NCBI GenBank assembly: GCA_030789695.1
Contig: CM061142.1
Coordinates: 43,385,375-43,449,374 of the forward strand
Source of the DNA: Scilla litardierei
Lineage: Eukaryota > Streptophyta > Magnoliopsida > Asparagales > Asparagaceae
DNA: 64,000 nt
Reading direction: 5' to 3'
The notes under the pieces were generated by a model. That model did no database searches. It was not told the DNA's origin and saw only the letters and a list, made by a program, of their open reading frames with translations. Positions 46,201-56,691 of this stretch are shown here, in pieces. Each line of letters opens with the position of its first letter. Positions within the stretch are counted from its first letter, which is position 1. Made by a program: the position numbers and the translations under genes.

Positions 46201-49200
46201 CTGTCACGTTTACTTTCCTTATCTGTACGCACTTTTAACTGCCATGCATTGCATTCTACATGTCATCCAAGTTGAATATTGCATTCGTAGCACACGCTAC
46301 ATACTTGTACTTGCTTGTCCTGGCTAGGTGCACCCCTACGCCATACTTGTTAAAAACACTTCCTGGCTCGTGATCCAGAAGCGAGCATTACCGTTCGGGG
46401 GTAAGGCCCTGGCTCGATACACGTGGGATGGGGTAAGAGTAAAGCGGCCAATCAGCTGGGAGTCTGCCTGATCAGCAACTGCAGCTGTAAGGCGTAAACT
46501 CTGGGTGGGGCGGAGTTAAGCGGCCAATCAGTGTGAAAGAAAGTCATTTCAGCTGTAAGGCGTAAACTCTGCAAATGACATGAAAACGTGACTAGAGAAA
46601 TCCTTGTAAATGTTATTAGTCTTGCCACACTTGCCATGCCATGCTAGCTACTTGTTGTTTTCTTTACCTGCTGCACTCATACTTAAACTGCCATGTCATT
46701 GCATCATGCTAGAACTGCTAGGTTGCTCTTACTTGTACTTTCAGTTTCACTTGCACAAGTCTTCCAGACTTGCTGACATGTGCCCCTTTCTCTTTGGGTG
46801 TCACATGTTAGACCCTGAGCCAGAGATCGTTGCTGTGTACGTGATGAGTCGCTGACGCTGAGTCTGAGTCCATGATTGCCAGGAGGATTTTGGTGGACAC
46901 CGGTGACCTTGCTTTGAGTTTTGTTGAGCTTTATGTTGTTTTAGGCCTTTTGTTAGTTTTGTTGGTGCGTAGCACCGTCGTTGTACTTTGTACTTTTGTT
47001 GGCCATGTTTGGGCCTTTAGTCTCTTTCTTTTAGCCTGTGGCTTTTCTGCGATGTTGGAAACTTATTTTATGGATATTCTGAGATGTCTCTTTTGTCTCA
47101 ACTCATTTTATTATTATCTTTGTTTCGTTCGCGTTGCAAGGACCTGCCGTTTTAAATTGATCGACGCTTATCGGACTTGCAGCCTTGTAGCTTCAAGTCT
47201 GAGCGGACCTTCTCACGCTTCGCCTCCATATTCTTGGGAAGCGGGGCGTGACAGGTTTTGTTGGTGGCCCATGCAGGTCCAGTCTTGCAATTGCGAATTA
47301 ACGGAACAACGATGATAACGGAATGTCCATTAAATAAATTGCAACATCCGAGTCATAAGCCCTGAGTCTAGTCGATTTCTTAGGACACTAGGTGGTAAGG
47401 GACTTAGTTAGACGTCTGTGCTTGCTAGTTAGAAGCCTACGATTGGTAGTTAGACCCCCTTCTAGCAATTGATCGTCGTAGGAGTTACCTTAGTGGTCCT
47501 TGCCTAACCCTGACCATACTAGACCTCTAAAATTTCCTTTTGTCGTTCGCTTGGGTTCATTGATCTCGGACCAAGCTGAACGCATTTCATTACCGTCCAG
47601 CCCCTTAGGAAGTCTTAGTGCTTAGTTTCAAATCTTTAGTTGGTCAACCGTAGGAGTTTCCGTAGACTTTTCTGATTCATGTCCTAGACGTATGTATGCT
47701 TTGACCACCTGACCAATTTCCTCCCCTCGATTCACGAGATCGCCTCATGACGATCGTCGTCAATTTTCGACCCTCTCCGTTACAAACCTGAATCTTCTGA
47801 AAGTATTCTTCGATTTCCTCTTTCCCATACTACTTCGTTGATTTAAATTTTTAAAACGTTTGTCGGAATTTTGAACTCTAGCTTATAATATTTTCCCCAG
47901 CCTATGTTTTCGTACTCATGTCGTCTTTTCATATATTTTATTCCGAACCGTTTGTCCAATTCGATTTATAATTTTCATTCTTATTTGTGCCATTTGAATA
48001 ATACATCGTGTTTACTTTTAATATACTCTTCAAGCCACATGGAATTTCAGATTTCAGCAAGTTGGTTTTTGCTTGTCGCTCTCACTAGTTCAGATTTTTG
48101 CAAAATTACTATTTTCATAATCGCTTCCTGCTTTAGACCATCCCTGATTTGATTTTAAAGATTTGCTATTCGATTCTGATAATTCTTATGCTAAGTTACT
48201 ACTATTTTCTTTCCGCTCACCATACACGCTTTTAGAAAAAAAAATTTCTAAACCAAATTGAATTTCAACTATTTTTATAACCGTGCCAGACTTGTTGTGC
48301 TCGTATATTAAGAACCTTGTGTAAATCGGTTTTACATTTCCTGGCAAACCTTGGTTTTCTAAAAAGTAGTTTCAAATTGACTATCTTCAATCTTCCATAG
48401 CCTAAAAGTTTCGAAAGCATTTCACATGAGTTTAAATCTTCCGCTACTTGATTTCATTCTTGACCTTCCAAAACTTTTTGGTCAACATTTTATTAAATTA
48501 CTGACTGATAGAATTTTCTAAACCATGTCCTTGATATTCGCGTAAATGATTTTACTTCCTTTCAAAATGATTTTTAAAACCAATAGGCCATTTTCTATTA
48601 TTTTGAATGTTCGACTCAAATTTACTTTGAACAACTCTTTTTATCGATCTCCAAATATTTCTTTTCAGACTGGGATTTCAACTTTTGAAGAACGACAGTT
48701 TTCAAAATCCACGTGTTTTATCTTATGCTATTCCCCCTATTTTCTTTTCTGTATCCTATTTAAGCATCACTACATCTCCCTTTTCCCTCAACCTAAACAT
48801 CACCATCGAGTCAATGTTTCGTCTAACCAAGCTGTCTCCTTGTATTCGTCCTATCCAAACTCGTACTTATCGATCCTTCCCTCGTCACGCTCTCGATCTC
48901 TCTCTATTGCTTAGGCTTTAGTGCCCGGCAATGTCTATGTCCACCCTAAGTTTTAGTAGGCCCTTGGACCTCGTGAGGTAGTCGTAGTGCACGTACCCAA
49001 GTTGTGTACGTGGGCTTGATTAAGTTTGCCCCCATAGTATTTTGATGCTTGCCTATTGTGTGGTATAGATATATATACTCAGAGTTATTCGTGATAGTAT
49101 GAAGTTGTTGTGTGTTAATAGTTATAGATTTTGTGTGGATAGCTGTACTATACTAGGGATGCCGGTGTGTATTAGAGTTAGCGTTGAAATATTTAAGTTG

Positions 49201-52200
49201 TGTATGTAGTTAGAGATACTTATAATGGTTGAAATAAAATGATTGGTAAAGCTATGTGTATGTTAGGTTGTAATAATAATAGGTGGATGTACAGTTAAGA
49301 GAGTAGGCCTATTGAGTGACCTATATACTAGTACGAGTGAGTATGTGCTCGTAGGTAGATATATATGGTGCTTATACGTAAGTAATCATGTTTTGTTGCC
49401 TGAGTATATATGTGTTATACATATGGTAGTAGGGTTATAATTTTGATTGGTATTGTTTGCTTTCGCGGGATGTTGCATGCATGCATACCGTGAGGTATAC
49501 ACGACTATTGCACATCTTAATTATGTACGTATAGATGTGTTAGTATACCAATTATAGGCAGTAGGCTATGGTGCGAATATATATATGTTACATGGGTGTG
49601 ACTATACGATGAATACGTATGCATGTATTAGGGAGTGTATTATAAATATACGTGTGCTGACGTCTGTATTATTATTATTATGGTATATAGAGTGATTGAA
49701 CTATGTAAGTATTACCTGACTAAATATTAAGTGTGATTGATCCATGGTATGCATATGGTTGTATTGGTAGATATATATATATATACATATATATAATGGA
49801 GTGGTATTGGTATATGTATGAATGTCGTGTTACGTATATAGAATATTCTAATATGTGTATTGAGTCTCACTCAAGCTTGAGTGGGTATACTCTAAGTATA
49901 TTGAATGCATGTTTGTAGTCTGAGTATAGCAATGTTTGACGTATGTATAGTGATAGGAGTGTTTGTACCTGGTAGTGCTACACACATGATTGTGGGTCAC
50001 TACACCAGTATATAGTTATAGGTGTTGGTCTTGTGGTATAGTTAATTACTAAGGACTTGCCTGTGTGAACGTATGCGTACTAGTTAAAACTAAGTGTGTA
50101 TGTGTGCTAGTAATATAATGGTATGATTGGTATGCGTAAATGAAATGTTAGCGTGTATGGGAGTGCACCATGCACGGGTAAGTATGTGCTTAGATATAGG
50201 TATGGATGACTATGGCATATGTGGCGTGTCGTAAATATAGTTATAGGACCGTACGTGATGTGAATATATGGCGAACTAATTGCATGTAATTGAATGACTA
50301 TATATTGTGAAAATTATAGTAGTGGTGAATGTATATTAGATATAGTGAACTTGATTTAATAATGGTATGGGTGACTATATGTGTTGAGATGCTTGGTATT
50401 GGATGAATATTAGAGGGTAGTATACCCTTGATGTTTGTGCATAGGTAGCTACATATAGGTAGAGCGATGATTGTATTGGCTAAGCGTGAAACTATCTTTA
50501 TATAAGTGTCTGAAATATTGTTTTGTGATTAGGTAGGTAGTAGTTTATAAGGAATGCATGCTTATATATATGATTGAAATACGTGTATGAGTTGACTGGT
50601 TACAATAGGCATAATTATATGACGTACGTGAATGTATATATATATACGTGTTGGTAATAATAATGTTTGACTACCTAAGGCATACATGAGCACTTGTAAT
50701 GAATATACTTGGTTTGAAATATAATGTGACTTGATTTGGGGTAGTTATTAGAGCGACTAGATATATTAGAAAGTCCGAGGACGGACTTTATTCTAAGGTG
50801 GGGAGGATGTAACGACCACTTTTCGTTGTGCGTTGTTCGTGCACGTGCTTTTGGCCGTGCACGTGTTTGTTTTAGACTTTGTGTGTTTGTGAACACTTTC
50901 GTGTGAGATGCCGTTGGGAACGTCTCTGAGAGTATTAAATAGTGGCACTAATTTGGAACGACGTGTCTCGAGTCGTTTTCCCACAATTTAAACTTACTCG
51001 ATGAGACGTGACGATTCTCACTCTTGACGGGAGACGTTTCTATTTTTAGTTTCGTCGTCTGACGTCGAATTTGAGATCCGTCTTCTTAGTTAGCTCACAT
51101 TCGTCGCCACGAACACCACGATATTTATTTTATAATTTTTGGAGTTTATTTGACCACTTTTATAATTTTTACAAGTTTTATATTATTTTTAATAATTAAT
51201 TTTTATATTAAATTCGGCCAAATAAAATTTATTTAAGTTTTAAACGTTTTAAAGAATTTTTGAGCCAATTTCCAGCTCATTTGGACCAAGTCAAATCCTT
51301 GGATGAGTTGGAGAAGTTTAATTTCAAATTTTAAATTATTTTAAACTTCTAATCCTATTAGATTTAGCCCTAGACCAAGTCAACCCATCTATACTATATA
51401 AGCAATCCCTAGCAAGACCTATTTTCCAAAGAAATTAGCCCTAGCCTCTTCCAAAACCAAAATTGGACGTTGCGACGATTCGTCGCAACGTCGCAGCCGT
51501 CGCATGCGCACGACCGGAGATTTCCGCCCCGTTCCCTCGGTCTGACCGAGGCCACCACCCGCACCCACCCTAGCCCGCACCGCTCCCCCGCTCCCCGCTC
51601 CGACCGAGGACATCTCTCGGTCTGACCGAGAGATTGCCCCGCCTCCGCTCCGCTCCGCAACGTTGCAACTGCAACGTTGCAACCCCCGCACCGACCGACG
51701 CTCCCGCCCGCACCGACCGAAGCGCTCCCCCGCATCGCCGCTTCCCCGCTCCGTTGCAACCCCCGCAGCGCTGCAGCCCGCTTCCGCAGTGTCTGACCGA
51801 AGAATTCCCCCGCAGCGACCGCTGTGACCGACGACCGCACCGACCCCAAGCGCTGCACAGCCCGTTCCCCCGCAGCGACCGATGGAGATCCCCGCATTTG
51901 GCTGAGTACGACCGAGAGCAAACGTCGCAACCCCGCACCCGTCGCATCGCTTGCCACCGTGGGCCCCCCAAGTTCTCCAGAGTTATTGTGGGTCCCCCAA
52001 AGGCCCCTAGGACTGCTGTGGGCCCCACCTAGGAGTGTTCTCTTCGACGACTTGCCGCGTACGACGTCGTCGCACGTCGTAGCCCGTCGTCGCACGTGCG
52101 AGCTTTGGAATCTGAAATCGTCGCCCGGGTTGATGCTCTGAACTTTCCAGCGAGGAAACTATATTGGAATCAGGACTTGGAGCGCGTTCTATTATTCCGA

Positions 52201-55200
52201 CCCCCGGCGTCGCTACCCGACGCCGGTGTAGCTTTCGCGTCGTGTTGAGGTAACGCTTTGCACCCCTAGGACCCCCAACCCAATTGCATGCTAATCAAGA
52301 CTAAAATCAGTATTTTCAAAGTATTTTAAATGTTTTAAATTCACTAATCAAGATTAATAATATGGACTTTAGGCCGGTGGACTTGTGCACGTAGATAATT
52401 GTGATTTTTGGACTCATTGGACGGTGTGCTCAGACGTCGTATTTGCAGGCAAGTGAAACTTGCCAACTCTTGTGTAGGGCCATGTTTTTAGGCCACTTCC
52501 TTGCTTTTAGCGTAAAAGAGACTAGCCAGTGAAATGATAGCTGGCTAGACGCCTATTTGATCTAGTTTGACAACGAAACTAGATCCGTCACCTAATTGAT
52601 CTAGCTTGACAACGAAGCTAGATCCACCCTTTAAACTTGATGTTCATGCATACTAAACTGTCACGTTTACTTTCCTTATCTGTACGCACTTTTAACTGCC
52701 ATGCATTGCATTCTACATGTCATCCAAGTTGAATATTGCATTCGTAGCACACGCTACATACTTGTACTTGCTTGTCCTGGCTAGGTGCACCCCTACGCCA
52801 TACTTGTTAAAAACACTTCCTGGCTCGTGATCCAGAAGCGAGCATTACCGTTCGGGGGTAAGGCCCTGGCTCGATACACGTGGGATGGGGTAAGAGTAAA
52901 GCGGCCAATCAGCTGGGAGTCTGCCTGATCAGCAACTGCAGCTGTAAGGCGTAAACTCTGGGTGGGGCGGAGTTAAGCGGCCAATCAGTGTGAAAGAAAG
53001 TCATTTCAGCTGTAAGGCGTAAACTCTGCAAATGACATGAAAACGTGACTAGAGAAATCCTTGTAAATGTTATTAGTCTTGCCACACTTGCCATGCCATG
53101 CTAGCTACTTGTTGTTTTCTTTACCTGCTGCACTCATACTTAAACTGCCATGTCATTGCATCATGCTAGAACTGCTAGGTTGCTCTTACTTGTACTTTCA
53201 GTTTCACTTGCACAAGTCTTCCAGACTTGCTGACATGTGCCCCTTTCTCTTTGGGTGTCACATGTTAGACCCTGAGCCAGAGATCGTTGCTGTGTACGTG
53301 ATGAGTCGCTGACGCTGAGTCTGAGTCCATGATTGCCAGGAGGATTTTGGTGGACACCGGTGACCTTGCTTTGAGTTTTGTTGAGCTTTATGTTGTTTTA
53401 GGCCTTTTGTTAGTTTTGTTGGTGCGTAGCACCGTCGTTGTACTTTGTACTTTTGTTGGCCATGTTTGGGCCTTTAGTCTCTTTCTTTTAGCCTGTGGCT
53501 TTTCTGCGATGTTGGAAACTTATTTTATGGATATTCTGAGATGTCTCTTTTGTCTCAACTCATTTTATTATTATCTTTGTTTCGTTCGCGTTGCAAGGAC
53601 CTGCCGTTTTAAATTGATCGACGCTTATCGGACTTGCAGCCTTGTAGCTTCAAGTCTGAGCGGACCTTCTCACGCTTCGCCTCCATATTCTTGGGAAGCG
53701 GGGCGTGACACCAGCTGGGGGCCAGCGACATCCGACAGGGTCACCTTGGGCCTTGTGCCCCCAAGACGACCACGACTAGGGCTGGTGACCCTCCGACGGG
53801 ACGCCAGAGGCTCGACAAACCTCTGTCGAGCCATCTGACCCCGCGAGGGTTCTCTGTCGACCGTCAAAACTTTTGAAGTTCGTCGACGGTGCCTCCGACG
53901 AAATTCGGGACCGCCGCAATATCTTCTTCTTCCTCTCATTCGGGCAAACTCAGCTACGCAATATTCGCAGCAAACCGCCGCTGGAGATGTCGGAAAAAGA
54001 CATCAACGCTAGTGAGCCGCTACAGCTACAGTATCGGCTCGATCCAACCGATCCCGTGAGTCAGCCGCGTTAAGCAAGAGCCGCTAGCAAGCTGCTCAGC
54101 CGACCAGAGCCGGCTCGAACCGAGCCGTTGACCAGTCAACGGCTGCACAGTGCATCATTCTATTTTCGATGATTTTCTGGGCTATTTTTGAAGAAACTTC
54201 GCGTAGCTTCTGTATTTTGACGATTTCGGGCCCGTTTGAATCTCAAATTCAGAAGGAAAGTGCCAATGCCTAGATGACTCAGCCACGGATGCATTACCAC
54301 TCATGCGACGACGTTTCGAGGAGGACGGAGCTCTTGGTGGCCTTTTGATCCAGGAGGAGGCGATGTGACGAGCACCAACACGCGGAGAAGCGCGCTCACG
54401 GACTTCATGCACCATCTTGAGGACAAGTTTGTTTTTCGGGTGCGGAGTAGTGTTGGGAATGTGGTTGCGGCCACACGAGTGAGAGTTTTGTAATTTTGGG
54501 CATGAGTGGCAAACTTGTAATTTTGAGAGTTGAGGGCATTTTTGTTAATATGGGAAAATCAGTCATATATATAGGAGTGAAGGGGTTAGGGTTAGGATAT
54601 GAAGAGAATTGAAGAAAAAAGTAGAGAGTAGAAGAGTAGGGCTTATGAGTAGTTTAGCTTTAGATGTTGGAAGATTTAGTGCTTTATCTCGAATCAAAGC
54701 GTAGGAGAGCGGTTTCCTCTCGAATTGAAACTGCTTATCTTTGTATTTTGTGCCTTTATCTATAAAAATCATCTTTTTATCCCCCTCAAACCCTAGCATT
54801 TCGCCATTTCCTAACACATTATCAATGCAAGGCCAACTGTCCAAATTACCCCTTGTTCTTCTCTAAGCAATTCTTTCCCTTTAATGTCTGGACCCAATTT
54901 TTTTTGAGAAAAAGTATGAGTATATAAAATGTATACCCATCCATTTCTATACCATATCAGTTGTACCGTACAAGCCCTTTAAAAACTGCTCAAAAATTAG
55001 ACATTACAATAACAACTATCCATTGCAAGACCATCCATACATTCCAAGTATAGAAACCCCAACAAAAGATAGAACTATATTGTTCAGCAGATAAAACTTC
55101 ATAACAAAAATAAAACAAACAACCTCAATCTAGAAACCAATGCAAAGATATGAACTTGTTTAAAATACTACTACAGAATAGTCAATAGTCAATTCTTAAG

Positions 55201-56653
55201 CTTATGTTATGTTTAAAAAAAGAGAAAAAAGAGGAAGAACAATGTATGTTACTGGGGACTGTCAATGGTTTTTTTAGTTTTATTTAACCTTCTAATCAAA
55301 ATAATATATTTTTAGCTTAAACAGATGCCTATGAAATTTTCATAAATGTTAGAGCTTTTGTGTTTTACTTGTCTTTGACATAACATACTGTTTGATCTCA
55401 ATGAAAAATGTGGGTCTATTACTGTCATCTAGATATATTTATTGAAGATATATGTTGCTAAGATAATTATATGAGAAGTAATAGTAAGACTATGAATAAT
55501 TTTTCCGGAATGCATTTTGTTATGTTAAGCACATCAGCAAAGTATGGTTTTCCTAATTTATAAGACTGTCATTTATCATGGTTGATAAAATAAGAGCTGT
55601 GTTTTCAATCAACTAGGATTTTGCAGCATTCTGGAGTATATCCTGATTACGCCAACGAGTCATCTAATCTTGCTTCAGGAAGACCAAATGTGCAGAATAA
55701 GACTTTGCTTTTTAATGATTGGTGGGGATCTGGCGTTGTCCATGCAAAAGTCTGGATATCAGATGGTAAAGACGCATACATCGGATCAGCCAATAATGAC
55801 TGGAAATCCCTCACCCAGGTATTGCATTAGGTATATGAACCATGAAATTTATCCATCTGTCCAGCGATGCAATCTTTTTAGAGAGCTGATGGCTTTTGCC
55901 TGCATTAGCTAGACTCTCCTTATTGTAATCTTCGATTTTGAATCATATTGTCCTAACTTGCCTTCAAATTTGATCTAGGTGAAAGAAGTTGGAATCTTTC
56001 TTGTTGGTTGTCCTGGTATAGCCAAACAATTGGAGATCTATTTCAAAAACCTGTGGAAACTTACATCTCTCGATTCAACCGCTTACACAAAATTTGTGTG
56101 GGATGAACAATGGCAGGTTAACAGGAAAGTGCCTTGTTGGTCTCATTTCATCAATCCCAGAGAGAGATGCAGGTATACTAGGTTGCCTTCAATATCTGGT
56201 GTCAAAAATTTAATTTCTTTTGTTACCTTTTCTTGCCCAGATAATGTTTGATAATGTCTTGTCTGCGTGTGATACTGACATAATGCTATGTTATATCATC
56301 CCTAGAATAAATAATAGAGCCCGTTTGGGCTTCCTATAAACAAACATATAAACTGGCAGGGAGCCTTCTTCCTACTTTAATTATGAACTAGGAATTGCAC
56401 GTGCACCAAGTGCACGGAGTAAAAACAACCCCCTATGCAAGCGCGGAAGCGAAAAGGAGCAAAAACTATGGGTGTGTGTGTCGGCATCGTCGGGAGGTAA
56501 ATAGTGCGAAAGCCGGGGGCTAAAATGCAAAATAGTTGGGGTTAAAAGGGAAAACCCCCGGTGGCAAAATTGTAAAAACAAAGGGAGAATGGATTTTTTT
56601 TTTCCTGTGAGTGGGGGGAATCACGTGGGCTTGGGGATTTTTTTGTCTTTTCT

Positions 56654-56691
<38 letters not shown>

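Larger units (their letters stand above)
44351..47253 (+). mobile_element. 5' LTR of the young element, 2903 bp
   Basis: Contains a TATA box (CTATATAAG, 44937-44945), a palindrome-rich GC tract (45003-45690), and the AGGCAAGTGAAACTTGCCA and CTAGCTTGACAACGAAGCTAG blocks shared with the LTR at 2507. The 228- and 152-residue minus ORFs and their plus-strand shadows are products of the GC tract. Confidence 0.95.
44351..53710 (+). mobile_element. young non-autonomous chromovirus-derived LTR element, 9360 bp
   Basis: The two LTRs are both 2903 bp (44351-47253 and 50808-53710), with TGTAACGACC...GGGGCGTGACA ends. CCAGC is duplicated on both sides (44346-44350 and 53711-53715). I found two base differences between the LTRs. 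The 3554-bp interior has no gag or pol. It ends in TCCGAGGACGGACTTTATTC and a GGTGGGGAGGA polypurine tract, matching the end of the chromovirus at 2476-2506, so it is probably mobilised by a Tekay/Del-like relative. Confidence 0.95.
43427..54816 (+). mobile_element. small non-autonomous LTR element, split by a larger one
   Basis: LTRs at 43427-43786 and 54451-54816 (360 and 366 bp) begin TGTT and end CCTAACA. The flanks are CATTA on both sides (43422-43426 and 54817-54821). A tRNA-Met primer site follows the 5' LTR. The internal DNA is only about 1.3 kb (43787-44350 and 53716-54450) and has no recognisable gag or pol, so it is TRIM/LARD-like. The two LTRs differ at many sites, so it is much older than its insert. 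Confidence 0.9.
40233..55616 (+). other. giant second intron of the PLD-like gene, 15,384 bp
   Basis: The donor AG|GTATCC after ...KVKM and the acceptor CAACTAG|G before ATTTTGCAG rejoin in frame as VKMRILQHSG. The intron is filled with transposons: three tandem inverted-repeat elements (40400-42438) and a small LTR element (43427-54816) containing a 9360-bp LTR element (44351-53710). Without those two LTR elements the intron would be about 4.0 kb. Confidence 0.92.

Noticed and set aside
46610..47315. ORFs of 81 and 147 codons with hydrophobic composition, repeated at 53067-53838
   Set aside because: They lie within LTRs and their ends change where the LTR meets different flanking DNA, so they are not conserved proteins.
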